From contig NZ_AP023175.1 of NCBI RefSeq assembly GCF_013426895.1, forward strand, positions 2,108,001 to 2,172,000: a stretch of DNA of 64,000 nt, read 5' to 3'. Positions 18,964 to 30,141 of the stretch are shown piece by piece. The translations under genes were made by a program, and so were the position numbers. Each line of letters opens with the position of its first letter. The stretch's first letter is position 1. The DNA is from Paraburkholderia largidicola. Lineage in GTDB: Bacteria > Pseudomonadota > Gammaproteobacteria > Burkholderiales > Burkholderiaceae. A model generated the notes under the pieces. That model had not been told where the DNA came from. It worked only from the letters and a program-made list of their open reading frames with translations, and made no database searches.

Positions 18964-19118
18964 TGCAGTTCCATTTTTTCTAGTTGATGAAACAGTGGCG
19001 CGGCGGTCGGCCGTGCCACGCTTTCTCGCCCGTTCCCGCCGTCGCGCGAACGAACGCCTCCCTCGGCGCAGCGGCTAGCTGCGTCGTGGAAAAAGGTTTG
19101 TGTGAAGCTAAAGGGTTG

Positions 19119-21112
<1,994 letters not shown>

Positions 21113-21113
21113 C

Positions 21114-22004
21114 TCAGCGGTCCTTCGGATCGAGTGCATCGCGCAGGCCGTCGCCGACGAAGCTCACGGCATAAAGTGTCGCGCACAGCATGAGGGCCGG
21201 GCACAGCAGCAGCCACGGCGTCGATTCGAGCTTCTGCGCGCCGTCCTGGATCAGCACGCCCCAGCTCGTCATCGGTTCCTGCACGCCGAGGCCGAGAAAC
21301 GACAGCACCGATTCCGTCAGCACGATGCCCGGCACCGTGACCGTCGCGTAGACGACCACCACGCCGATCAGATTCGGCACGATGTGTCGCGTGATGATCG
21401 AGCGCGAATCGACGCCGATCGCTTTGGCTGCGTCGATGAACTCGCGCGAGCGCAATGACAACGTTTGCCCGCGCACCACACGCGCCATGTCGAGCCACGA
21501 AAACGCGCTGATCGTCAGCACGACCAGATAGAACGCGCGGCCGAACAGCGTCATCATCAGGATCGCGATCAGCATGTAGGGAATCGCGTACATCATGTCG
21601 ACGATGCGCATCATCACGGCATCGACACGTCCGCCCAGATAACCGGCCGTTGCGCCCCACGCGACGCCGATCAGTCCCGACACGAGCGTGCCGAGCAGAC
21701 CGACTTCGAGCGACACGCGCCCGCCGACCAGCGTGCGCACCAGCAGATCGCGGCCGAGTTCGTCGGTGCCGAACCAGTGCATGTTCTGCCATGTGGGCGC
21801 GAGGCTGATCGAGGACCAGTCGCTGTCGATCGCATTGTTCGGCGACAGCAGCGGCCCGACGAAGCACGCGAGCATGATGACGACCAGCAACAGCAGCGCG
21901 ACGAACGCCGCGCGATTGCGCACGAAGCGGCGCGCGGCCGTCGCGAGCGGACTGCGCGACGGCGGCGCGTCGACGACGGTCAATGAAACAGGTGGCATTC
22001 TCAT
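21114..22004 (-). CDS. Peptide ABC transporter permease (DppC/OppC type)
   Basis: A 296-residue inner-membrane permease. It has an N-terminal cytoplasmic segment, one helix (AAFVALLLLVVIMLACFVGPLL), the periplasmic WFGTDELGRDLLVR motif of OppC proteins, then five helices with the EAA loop (EFIDAAKAIGVDSRSIITRHIVPN) that docks on the ATPases. It starts 5 bp after dppB-type gene's stop. Confidence 0.92.
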   Translation of the reverse strand: MRMPPVSLTVVDAPPSRSPLATAARRFVRNRAAFVALLLLVVIMLACFVGPLLSPNNAIDSDWSSISLAPTWQNMHWFGTDELGRDLLVRTLVGGRVSLEVGLLGTLVSGLIGVAWGATAGYLGGRVDAVMMRIVDMMYAIPYMLIAILMMTLFGRAFYLVVLTISAFSWLDMARVVRGQTLSLRSREFIDAAKAIGVDSRSIITRHIVPNLIGVVVVYATVTVPGIVLTESVLSFLGLGVQEPMTSWGVLIQDGAQKLESTPWLLLCPALMLCATLYAVSFVGDGLRDALDPKDR

Positions 22005-22009
22005 CGGTG

Positions 22010-22948
22010 TCAGTAGCGGATACGCGGATCGAGCCATGCGTACGCAAGGTCGACGAGCAGGTTGAACAGGACGGCGACGGCTGTCGTCAGCACGACGAGG
22101 CCGAGCACCAGCGTGTAGTCGCGGTTGATCGCGCCGTTGACGACGAGCTGGCCGATACCGGGCAGCGCGAACACCGATTCGGTGACGACCGCCGCCGTGA
22201 TCGACGAAATGCACACCGAGCCGAGCAGCGACACGACAGGCATCAGCGCAGGCTTCATTGCGTGGCGCAGGACGATCGTGCGCGCGGGCAGGCCCTTCGC
22301 CCGCGCGGTGCGGATGAAGTTGCCCGACAGCACTTCGATCATGCTGCCGCGCATCACACGCGCGATCAGCGCCACGTTGATGATCGTCAGAAGTGCGATG
22401 GGCAGCACGCGATAACGCCACTCGCCTTCTCCCCAGCCGCCCGCGGGCAGCCAGCCATGGCCGTCCGCAGTCTTCAGCAGAATGGCGAACACCCACACCA
22501 GCAACGGGCCGAGCACGAACGGCGGCACGACGTTGCCGATATTGCCGAGCACCATCACCGCGTGATCGATCACGCTGTCGCGACGCACGGCGGCAACCGT
22601 GCCGAGCGTGACGCCGATCACGACGGCGATGGGCACCGACACGCCGCCGACGCCGAGACTCACGGGCAGCGCCTTCATCACGAGATCGGTGACGGACCAG
22701 TCGGTGTAGCGGAACGACAGACCGAGGTCGCCGTGCAGCAATGCCCACAGATAATGCAGATACTGCTTCCACAGCGGCTCGTCGAGGTGGTAGCGCGCGT
22801 TCAGATTCGCGAGCGTGGCCTCCGACAGATGCTTCTCGGTATCGAACGGACCGCCGGGCGTGAGATGCAGCAGCAGATAGCATGCGGTGATCACGGCGAG
22901 TATCGTCGGGATCGCCCACAGCGTGCGGCGCAACGTGTATGCAAGCAT
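22010..22948 (-). CDS. Peptide ABC transporter permease (DppB/OppB type)
   Basis: A 312-residue inner-membrane permease of the OppB type: N-terminal helix RRTLWAIPTILAVITACYLLLHLTPGGPF (shown only in part as key text), periplasmic loop with YHLDEPLWKQYLHYL, and the EAA loop near FIRTARAKGLPARTIVLRHAMKPAL. It is full length. It lies 29 bp downstream of the binding-protein gene. Confidence 0.92.
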   Translation of the reverse strand: MLAYTLRRTLWAIPTILAVITACYLLLHLTPGGPFDTEKHLSEATLANLNARYHLDEPLWKQYLHYLWALLHGDLGLSFRYTDWSVTDLVMKALPVSLGVGGVSVPIAVVIGVTLGTVAAVRRDSVIDHAVMVLGNIGNVVPPFVLGPLLVWVFAILLKTADGHGWLPAGGWGEGEWRYRVLPIALLTIINVALIARVMRGSMIEVLSGNFIRTARAKGLPARTIVLRHAMKPALMPVVSLLGSVCISSITAAVVTESVFALPGIGQLVVNGAINRDYTLVLGLVVLTTAVAVLFNLLVDLAYAWLDPRIRY

Positions 22949-22977
22949 GGGTGCCTTTCCTGTGCTTTCGCTGCCGT

Positions 22978-24594
22978 TTAGTGCTTGAGCAAGTACATGT
23001 CTTGCGACGCGCGCATGTCGAGATAGTTGGTCGACGTATAGCCGCCAACATACGGCTTCACCAGACGCGCCGCCGAGTACTGGAACAGCGGGATCATCGG
23101 ATAGTCGTTCATCGCGAGGTCATGCGCCTGCGAGAGCAGGGCGGTGCGCTGCTTGTCGTCCGTCTGCTGGTTGGCCTGATCGATCAGCGCGTCGACCTTC
23201 GGGTTGCAGTAGTGCTGGTCGTTCTGCACGCTGCCGCAGCGGATCAGATCGAAATACGACATGGCGTCGTTGTAGTCGACGAACCAGCCGTCGCGCGACG
23301 CCTGCACCTTGCCGTCATGACGCTGCTTGAGCAGCACCTTGTACTCGACGTTCTCGAGTTTCGCGGTGACGCCCAGCTTGGTGCGCCATTCCGACGTGAC
23401 GAAGAGGGCAACCTTCTTGTGCAGATCGTTCGTGTTGTACGTGAAGGTGAACGTGAGCGGCTTCGCATCCGAGTAGCCGGCTTCCTTCAGCAAATTGCGC
23501 GCGTATTCGACACGCTTGGCCATCGGCCACGATGCCCATTCCGGCTTGAAGACGGCGGCGCCTTCCGTGCCCTTCGAGATCAGACCGTACATCGGCAGTT
23601 CGCCGCTCGACGTGAGCTTCGACGTCAGCAGCTCGCGATCGACCACCATCGACAGCGCCTGGCGCACGCGCTTGTCCTTGAAGACGGGGTCGTCGTTATT
23701 GAGGCTGTAGTAATACGTTGCGATCTGCAGGCCCTTCTGCAACTGCGGGCCGAACTGCTTGTCGACCTGGTTGAAGATGCCCGACGGAATCGTGTACGTG
23801 TAATCGAACTGGCCGGCCTGGTACATGCGCATTGCCGTTTCGTCGCTTTCGATCGGCAGATACGTGACCTTCGAGATCGCGACCTTCGGTGCGTTCCAGT
23901 AGTTGCCGTTCTTGTTGATGACGAGGCGGTTGTTCGGCTGCCAGTCGGTCAGCGCAAACGCGCCGTTGCCGACGAAGTTCGCCGGGCGCGTCCAGTCATT
24001 GCCGAACTTCGTCACGACGGCTTTATCGACGGGGGCCATCGTCGCCATCGCTGTCAGTTGCGGGAAGAAGGCGGCGGGCACGTCGGTCTTCACTTCGAGC
24101 GTGTACGGATCGACGGCGCGCGCGCCGAGGCTCGTCACGGGCGCCTTGCCCGCAATGATTTCCTTCCCGTTCTTCACGAACTCGACGAGCACCGTGTACT
24201 TCGAACCCGTCTTCGGATCGACGACGCGTTGCCATGCATACACGAAGTCCGCTGCCGTGACGGGCTGGCCGTTGCTCCACTTCGCATCGTGACGCAGCTT
24301 GAAGACCCACGTGTCGGGCGCGGTGCGCGTCCACGACTGCGCGACGCCGGGCACGATCGCGCCCGTTGCGTCGATGCGCGTCAAGCCTTCGAACAGGTCG
24401 AGGCCGATCGTGTTGCCCGTCCACGATTCGATGTGAGCGGGGTCGAGCGATTCGGTTTCGGCGGGAACCTGACGGGTCAGTTCCTGGCTCGCGGCGAGCG
24501 TGGCGCCCGACGGGACCGTGACGGCCGATGCGTTGTGCTGAAACGTGAGGACGAGCGCGGCCAGCGCCGTCGTGTAAACGAACGGTGTTTTCAT
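22978..24594 (-). CDS. Periplasmic oligopeptide-binding protein (OppA/MppA family)
   Basis: A 538-residue solute-binding protein of family 5. The Sec signal peptide ends near ASA (residue 24) without a lipobox, so it is soluble in the periplasm. The family landmarks are ETESLDPAHIESWTGNTIGLDLFEGL near the mature N-terminus, ADFVYAWQRVVDPKTGS, and the C-terminal YNDAMSYFDLIRCGSVQND. It is the first structural gene of the operon, and heads it after a 206-bp leader downstream of the XRE-cupin regulator. Confidence 0.92.
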   Translation of the reverse strand: MKTPFVYTTALAALVLTFQHNASAVTVPSGATLAASQELTRQVPAETESLDPAHIESWTGNTIGLDLFEGLTRIDATGAIVPGVAQSWTRTAPDTWVFKLRHDAKWSNGQPVTAADFVYAWQRVVDPKTGSKYTVLVEFVKNGKEIIAGKAPVTSLGARAVDPYTLEVKTDVPAAFFPQLTAMATMAPVDKAVVTKFGNDWTRPANFVGNGAFALTDWQPNNRLVINKNGNYWNAPKVAISKVTYLPIESDETAMRMYQAGQFDYTYTIPSGIFNQVDKQFGPQLQKGLQIATYYYSLNNDDPVFKDKRVRQALSMVVDRELLTSKLTSSGELPMYGLISKGTEGAAVFKPEWASWPMAKRVEYARNLLKEAGYSDAKPLTFTFTYNTNDLHKKVALFVTSEWRTKLGVTAKLENVEYKVLLKQRHDGKVQASRDGWFVDYNDAMSYFDLIRCGSVQNDQHYCNPKVDALIDQANQQTDDKQRTALLSQAHDLAMNDYPMIPLFQYSAARLVKPYVGGYTSTNYLDMRASQDMYLLKH

Positions 24595-24697
24595 GGTTGG
24601 ATTCGCAGAAAAAGTCGGGAGAGAAACGCAAGCGGCGCGGACGCCACTAACGGTTATCCGCGTGATGAAGGCCGAGGTGGCCCTTGTTCGGTGTACA

Positions 24698-24753
24698 GCA
24701 TGCAGGATTCCTTACAATTATTATTACAGGCATCCTACAGCGGAATGTCATGC
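24698..24753 (-). promoter_or_regulatory. Probable promoter region of the peptide-uptake operon
   Basis: The most A+T-rich stretch of the 206-bp gap. On the minus strand, TAATAAT could act as a -10 box. It sits inside an imperfect inverted repeat (GCATGCAGGATTCC at 24698-24711 and GGAATGTCATGC at 24742-24753) that could bind the regulator encoded next door. Promoter and operator assignment are inferred. Confidence 0.35.
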
Positions 24754-24800
24754 GCCCCGACTTGCGGAAGCGCTTCCAACCAGGATCGAATGCCTGCCTT

Positions 24801-25370
24801 CTAAAACAACCTCGGCGTACCTACCCACACGACGACCGATTCCTTGCGGGCCGTGTTGGCCCAGCTATGCGGTACCGTCGATTCGTAATGCGCGCTGTCT
24901 CCGGCGCGCAGCACGAAGGTCTTGCCTTCCAGCGTCAACGACACTTGCCCTTCGATGACATAGATGAACTCTTCACCGGCATGTGTCGTGACTTCGGAAC
25001 GCTTTTGCCCGGGGGGCATCCTCACAAGGATGGCTTCCAACTGACGGCCCCCCGACAGATTGGTCATCCGGGCAAACAGATTCGCCGAGTCTGCAAAACC
25101 AAAAAACTTCAGCTCGTTTGCTCGACACACCGAGCGCTCTTCGCTTGGTGTGTCGACGAAATACTGCACCTTCACTCCCAACGCATTCGCAATACCTGCC
25201 AGCGACGTGATGGACGGCGACGCGAGACCGCGCTCGACTTGGGACAGGAACGGCTTGGAAATGCCTGCTGCTGTCGCTGTTTCGTCGAGCGTACGCTTCA
25301 GCCTTTGCCTCAGCGCGCGGATCTTGCTCCCCAGTGCAAGTGCCGTGTCTTTCTCAAGTGTCGTGACCAT
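24801..25370 (-). CDS. XRE-family regulator with C-terminal cupin sensor domain
   Basis: A 189-residue regulator. A helix-turn-helix (about residues 16-70, TLDETATAAGISKPFLSQVERG) is joined to a small-molecule-binding cupin (about 110-185) with HAGEEFIYVIEGQVSLTLEGK. Relatives (PuuR/SutR-like) repress transport or catabolic genes and respond to the substrate or a metabolite. It is on the same strand directly upstream of the peptide-uptake operon, so control of that operon, and of itself, is likely. The ligand is unknown. Confidence 0.88.
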   Translation of the reverse strand: MVTTLEKDTALALGSKIRALRQRLKRTLDETATAAGISKPFLSQVERGLASPSITSLAGIANALGVKVQYFVDTPSEERSVCRANELKFFGFADSANLFARMTNLSGGRQLEAILVRMPPGQKRSEVTTHAGEEFIYVIEGQVSLTLEGKTFVLRAGDSAHYESTVPHSWANTARKESVVVWVGTPRLF

Positions 25371-25379
25371 AACAAAACC

Positions 25380-25401
25380 AAATTAGTCCGTCAAAATTAG
25401 T
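25380..25401. promoter_or_regulatory. Direct repeat AAATTAGT x2, candidate autoregulatory operator
   Basis: AAATTAGT occurs at 25380-25387 and again at 25394-25401, a 14-bp period, in A+T-rich DNA 10-31 bp upstream of the XRE-cupin start codon. Its position would overlap the promoter. Binding is inferred. Confidence 0.4.
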
Positions 25402-26123
25402 TTGATATAAGCAAATGTTGTTTGATGACGTGTTGCTCTTTCCCGGCAAGCCTTGCGCAACTTGACAACTCTTTCATGCCGTTCACGCAGATCCGATCTT
25501 TTCGAGAAAGCACTCTATGTTGCCAGATCGCAAAGAGCACTTATCGGATTTGCGTTAGAAGAGCAGTAATGCATTGAGAAGGATCGTGCAGGGGCGCCGC
25601 GCATGTCAGTGAATTCCCGAAGCGACAAGTCGCGTTTCGATGCGCACAATCGCAACCTCGCGCGGGTTGGCCCGGCCGGGCTGATCCGCCTGCACTCCCG
25701 TTTGCAGCGATCCTGCGGCGGCGTTTTGATCGGTACGTCCTGACCGGACTGCCACCGACGAATGAAGGTGAACATCCATGTCGATTTCTTTCGCAGTCTT
25801 TCCACATTCATCCCGCATATCCAGCACGCGTATTTCGATGCAGCCGCCAAAGCGATCCGCTCGCGCGATGCTTTATCATTGAGCCTTTCGTCACGCGCTG
25901 TTCGCGTTGACGGCCTCCCGCTGAAGTCCTGGTTGTTCCGTTTTCGACGCGGACCGCGCTGTCCGTTGCTCGTATCGCACTGAACTGTGTCTCGATGGCG
26001 CTTTGCGCATCGGCCACGGCAAGTCATCGACGATCTCCAGTTTTTCCAGCTTCGCCCCGTGGCATGCGTCCGCTCGACCGACGCGTGCGCGCGCGGCTGC
26101 TATCGCGTAAATAAGAGGAAAGC
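25402..26123. other. 720-bp intergenic region without a convincing gene
   Basis: Between the divergently transcribed XRE-cupin and POT genes. Several short reading frames exist on both strands (the longest is 25515-26027 on the minus strand), but none has family-like composition or a good ribosome-binding site. The POT promoter should lie within the last ~150 bp. No repeat or RNA gene was recognised. Confidence 0.5.
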
Positions 26124-27632
26124 ATGAAATCACCCGTATCCCAGACCCGGTCGTTTTCGACGGTCTTTCTCATCGAGATGTGGGAGCGCTTCGGCTACTA
26201 CGGCATGGCGGCGCTGCTCGTGCTGTTCATGATTGACCGGCTCGGCTTCGACGACAGCCGCGCGACGCTCACATGGGGCGCGTTCGCGGCGCTCGTGTAT
26301 GCGTCGCCGTCGATCGGCGGCTGGATCGGCGACAAGATTCTCGGTGCGCGCCGCTCGATGATTTTCGGCGCGCTGGTGCTCGCGGCCGGCTACCTGATGC
26401 TCTCGCTGCCGAACGACAGCCTCGAGTTCATGTATGCGTCTCTGGGCGTGATCGTGGTCGGCAATGGGCTGTTCAAGTCGAACGCCGCGAATCTCGTGCG
26501 CCGCATTTACGAAGGCGACGATGGGCGTATCGACAGCGCGTTCACGATTTATTACATGGCGGTGAACATCGGCTCGACGGTGTCGATGCTGGCGACGCCG
26601 TGGATCAAGGATCACTGGGGCTGGCACACGGCGTTTGCCGTTTGCTGCGGCGGCATGTTGATCGCTGTCGTCAACTACTTCCTGATGTTCCGCACGTTGT
26701 CGCACGTCGGCTCCGCGCCGGATGCCGAGCCGATCCGCTGGAAGCGCGTGCTGGCTGTGGCGATCGGCGGGATCGCGCTCGGCACGGCGACGACGTTCGT
26801 GCTGCAGCACAAGGCGATTGCTGTCGCATGCGTGTACACAGCGGGCATCGCGATTCTGGCGATTTTCGCGTACATGCTGATCAGCTGCGAGCGGTCGGAG
26901 CGTTCGGGCTTGCTGGCCGCGCTGATTCTGACGCTGCAGGTGATTCTGTTCTTCGTGTTCTATCAGCAGATGTCGACGTCGCTGACGCTGTTTGCGCTGC
27001 GCAACGTCGACCCGACGTTCACGCTGTTTGGCTCGCATCTGTTTACGTGGAGTGCCGCGCAGTTCCAGGCGCTGAATCCGATCTGGATCATGATGTTGAG
27101 TCCGCTGCTCGCGGTGCTGTATACGAAGCTTGCTAACAACGGTAAGGATGTGCCCGTTGCTGCGAAGTATGCGTTTGGTTTTGCTGTGGTGGCGGGGGGA
27201 TTTTTCGTCTATGCGTGGAGCGGCAGTTTCGCGGTGAATGGGCGGGTGTCGTCGTGGTGGATGGTTGGGGGTTATGGTTTGTACTCGCTCGGCGAGCTGC
27301 TGGTGAGCGGCCTCGGGCTTGCGATGATTGCGCGCTATGTGCCGTCGCGGATGAGCGGTTTTATGATGGGCGCTTATTTTGTGGCGACGGGCGTGTCGCA
27401 GTATCTGGGTAGTGTTGTTGCCAATCTGGCGAAGATGCCTGCGGGGGATCTTGATCCTTTGGTCTCTTTACCGCTGTATACGAAGCTCTTTGCTGAGCTT
27501 GGGTGGTTGGCTGCTGTTGGGGCTGTAGTTGCTATCTTGCTGCTGCCGCTGATGGGGCGGCTTTCGCGGGCGCATCAGCAGTGTGCTGGGCAAGCGGGCA
27601 GCGGTGAGGGTGTGGCGGCCTCAGTGCAGTAA
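26124..27632 (+). CDS. Proton-coupled oligopeptide transporter (POT/PTR family)
   Basis: A 502-residue inner-membrane MFS symporter importing di- and tripeptides with protons. The diagnostic ERFGYYGMAALLVLF (ExxERFxYYG motif) begins at about residue 17, and about 14 hydrophobic helices follow. It is preceded by GAGGAAAGC at a good distance. It complements the neighbouring ABC peptide importer. From about 27120 to the stop the codons become strikingly T- and G-rich (for example GGGGATCTTGATCCTTTGG) without breaking the frame, the same trend as at other genes that run into the palindromic elements. Confidence 0.92.
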   Translation: MKSPVSQTRSFSTVFLIEMWERFGYYGMAALLVLFMIDRLGFDDSRATLTWGAFAALVYASPSIGGWIGDKILGARRSMIFGALVLAAGYLMLSLPNDSLEFMYASLGVIVVGNGLFKSNAANLVRRIYEGDDGRIDSAFTIYYMAVNIGSTVSMLATPWIKDHWGWHTAFAVCCGGMLIAVVNYFLMFRTLSHVGSAPDAEPIRWKRVLAVAIGGIALGTATTFVLQHKAIAVACVYTAGIAILAIFAYMLISCERSERSGLLAALILTLQVILFFVFYQQMSTSLTLFALRNVDPTFTLFGSHLFTWSAAQFQALNPIWIMMLSPLLAVLYTKLANNGKDVPVAAKYAFGFAVVAGGFFVYAWSGSFAVNGRVSSWWMVGGYGLYSLGELLVSGLGLAMIARYVPSRMSGFMMGAYFVATGVSQYLGSVVANLAKMPAGDLDPLVSLPLYTKLFAELGWLAAVGAVVAILLLPLMGRLSRAHQQCAGQAGSGEGVAASVQ

Positions 27633-27668
27633 GGTTTTCTTTTGCCCCTTCGGGCGGAGTGGTTCTTC

Positions 27669-27699
27669 AAGGCGTGCCGTTTTTGGGTGCGCCTTTTTG
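27669..27699 (+). terminator. Terminator after the POT gene
   Basis: AAGGCG and CGCCTT form a 6-bp stem, with a 15-nt loop, followed by TTTG and more T-rich sequence, 37 bp after the stop. It lies upstream of element E3. Confidence 0.5.
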
Positions 27700-27748
27700 T
27701 TTTGGTGTTGGTGTTTTGGTTTTGGTGTTTTGGTTTGCTCGTGTTTTC

Positions 27749-28405
27749 GCCGGCATCCGCGTTTTGTTAGCGTGCTTCAGGCGTCGCCCCTGTGCGGGGC
27801 GGCACCTACTTTTCTTTGCCGCCGCAAAGAAAAGTAGGCAAAAGAAAGCGGCTCACACCGCCAATCCTTGTTCCTGCCTGAGGGCCCCCACAGGTTCTTA
27901 CGCTTCACACGGCAACCAAGTGACCCACGTTCGTTGCCAGCGCTCTTGCAGTGCGCCTCACCCGCTTCACGCTCCCGCAGTACAGCACGCCGCGCCAGAT
28001 AGTCCACCGCCGCCCAGGTGGCAAACTGTGTGTAGGTTGTCGCGTCGGGTAGCCTGGGGCTCTTACAGCGTGGGACGCGTGCGCTATCGGTCCGAAGTGA
28101 GACGGGTGGAGTACTACGGCCTGCACACAGTTTGCTACCTGGGCGGCGCATACCGTTCGCTGCCGCTTGCTGTTGTATGGGTGTTTGGGGTGGGTGATGC
28201 AATTGGTTAAAGCGTTGGCAACGAGCACCAACCAGGGCACTGCCGTGTGAAGGGTGGGGATGTTGGGGGCCCGTGGACAGGCACACGTGCTGGCGGTGTG
28301 AGCCGCTTTCTTTTGCCTACTTTTCTTTGCGGCGGCAAAGAAAAGTAGGTGCCGCCCCGCACAGGGGCGACGCGTGAAGCACGAAGGCAAAATGCGGATG
28401 CCAGC
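27749..28405. repeat. Palindromic repeat element E3 (657 bp), loop inverted
   Basis: The same length and arm order as E1, with innermost arms at 28009-28032 and 28124-28147. Both outer arms match the E1 arms in the same orientation (left arm with GGTTCTTACGCTTCACACGG; right arm with GTTGGGGGCCCGTGGA). The 91-nt loop (28033-28123) matches the E1 loop only as its reverse complement, at about 77 of 91 positions without gaps. The right arm is more diverged, having lost much of the GCGCCTCACCCGCTTC pairing. Confidence 0.9.
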
Positions 28406-28580
28406 GCAAACACAAGCAAACCCCACCAGCCACGCCACGAAGGCAAATCGCGGATGCCAGCGCAAACACAAGCAAACCCCACCGGCCACGCCACGAAGGC
28501 AAATCACGGATGCCAGCGCAAACACAAGCAAACCCCACCAGCCACGCCGCGAAGCCAAATCACGGACGCCAGTGCAAAGA
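28381..28580. repeat. 56-bp tandem repeat (about 3.5 copies) at the right end of E3
   Basis: Units start at 28381, 28437, 28493 and 28549 with (A/G)CGAAG(G/C)CAAA and contain the element's terminal motif GCGGATGCCAGCGC, followed by AAACACAAGCAAACCCCACC. There are no unique spacers, so it is not a CRISPR. The composition is strongly A/C-biased. Confidence 0.9.
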
Positions 28581-28671
28581 ACAAACCCCTTACAACACCG
28601 AACACCGACGCACACGCTAAGCTAACAACAACCCAAAGCGCCGCAGGCAAACAACCAAACCAAAACCCAAA

Positions 28672-30141
28672 ATGGAAATCCACCTATCCGTAGAGGGCCG
28701 CCACGACCTGGCGGGGCAAATCTACCGACAACTGCGCGCAGGAATAATCGAAGGCCGCCTGGCAGGCGGCACACAACTGCCATCGACCCGCGATCTCGCC
28801 ACGCAACTCGGGGTCTCCCGCAAAACGACCCTCGACGTCTTCGAGCGCCTGCTCGCCGAGGGCTTCCTGCACGCGCGCGCCGGCTCGGGTACCTTTGTCG
28901 CCGAAGGTTTACAGCGGCTGCCCGCCGAAAAAACCGCACATGCACGCGCCGCACATGACGCGAAAACGGCCCCCACCTCCAGCGCCCGAGCGCAGCCGGT
29001 CTGGCACACCGTTCCCGAGGTACTCAGTCCTCAGCCGACACCCGGCACGCCGTACGACTTCATCGGCGGCATTACCGACAAGTCCCATTTCCCCTTCGAT
29101 GTCTGGCGCCGCTGCGTGAACCACGCGCTGCGCGTGCAGTCGCGCGGACGCGGCACCTATCGCGATGCCGCCGGCGAACAGGAATTGAGGCTCGCGATCT
29201 CGCGATACCTCGCGTTTAATCGCGCCGTCGCGAGCAACTGGGAGGACGTCATTGTGACGCAGGGCGCGCAGCATGCGCTCGACCTCATCGCGCGCGTGAC
29301 GCTGCGTCCCGGCGACGTCGCCGTCATCGAAGACCCCGGCTATCCGCCCGCGCGTGCGTGCCTCACGGCCGTGGGCGCGAAAGTCGTCGCCGTGCCCGTC
29401 GATGCCGAAGGCCTGATCGTCAGCAAGCTGCCGAAGAACGCGCGGCTCGTCTACGTGACGCCGTCGCACCAGTTTCCGCTCGGCATGCCGATGAGTCTCG
29501 CGCGGCGCGTCGAGTTGCTCGAATGGGCGCAACAGCGCGACGCCGTCATCATCGAAGACGACTACGACTGCGAATACCGCTTCGAAGGACGGCCGATGGA
29601 GCCGCTGAAGAGCCTCGACCGTACCGGCCTCGTCGCGTACGTGGGAACGTTTTCAAAGACGATCTTTCCCGAGCTGCGCGTCGGTTACATGGTGCCGCCC
29701 GCGTCGCTATTCGACACGCTGCGCAAGGCGCGGCAGATCGGCGACTGGCATGGTTGCTCGCTGACGCAGACCGCGCTCGCCAGTTTCATGCTGAACGGTG
29801 ACTTCGCCAAGCATCTGAAGCGGATGCACAAGCTCTACGCAGCGCGCCGTGCAAGCCTGCTTGCGCATCTGCACGGCGACCTCGCACGCTGGTTCGAGCC
29901 TATCGTGCCGACGGCGGGCATCCATATGGCTGCATTGCTCAAGGCGCCGCTGACGGAGGCGGCCGTGATCGAAGCGGCGCGCGACGAATCGATCGCGCTG
30001 CACGGGCTCGCGCCTTTCTATGTGCGCGCGAAGCCGCAACCAGGGCTCGTATTTGGCTATGGCGGCATCGAGGCCGAACAGATCGACGCCGCGCTCGCGA
30101 CGCTCGCGAAGCTGCTGCCGCGTGTCGAATCAAGGACTTGA
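28672..30141 (+). CDS. MocR/PdxR-type regulator (GntR helix-turn-helix fused to aminotransferase fold)
   Basis: A 489-residue regulator. The N-terminal GntR winged helix (about 10-80, LPSTRDLATQLGVSRKTTLDVFERL) is followed by a linker and a fold-type I aminotransferase domain (about 125-485). The PLP lysine is K329 (GTFSKTIFPELRVGY) and the pyridine-N aspartate region is EDDYDCEYRF at 295-304. Members use PLP or amino-acid aldimines as effectors, controlling PLP, GABA or taurine metabolism. No target gene is adjacent. The first ~100 bases, next to E3, are unusually A/C-rich. Confidence 0.92.
   Translation: MEIHLSVEGRHDLAGQIYRQLRAGIIEGRLAGGTQLPSTRDLATQLGVSRKTTLDVFERLLAEGFLHARAGSGTFVAEGLQRLPAEKTAHARAAHDAKTAPTSSARAQPVWHTVPEVLSPQPTPGTPYDFIGGITDKSHFPFDVWRRCVNHALRVQSRGRGTYRDAAGEQELRLAISRYLAFNRAVASNWEDVIVTQGAQHALDLIARVTLRPGDVAVIEDPGYPPARACLTAVGAKVVAVPVDAEGLIVSKLPKNARLVYVTPSHQFPLGMPMSLARRVELLEWAQQRDAVIIEDDYDCEYRFEGRPMEPLKSLDRTGLVAYVGTFSKTIFPELRVGYMVPPASLFDTLRKARQIGDWHGCSLTQTALASFMLNGDFAKHLKRMHKLYAARRASLLAHLHGDLARWFEPIVPTAGIHMAALLKAPLTEAAVIEAARDESIALHGLAPFYVRAKPQPGLVFGYGGIEAEQIDAALATLAKLLPRVESRT

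Noticed and set aside
25515..26027. A 170-codon minus-strand gene in the XRE-POT gap
   Set aside because: Arg/Cys-rich shadow-like composition, no ribosome-binding site, no recognisable domain.
28381..28580. CRISPR array
   Set aside because: The 56-bp units are directly contiguous without unique spacers, are part of the E3 terminus, and there are no cas genes.
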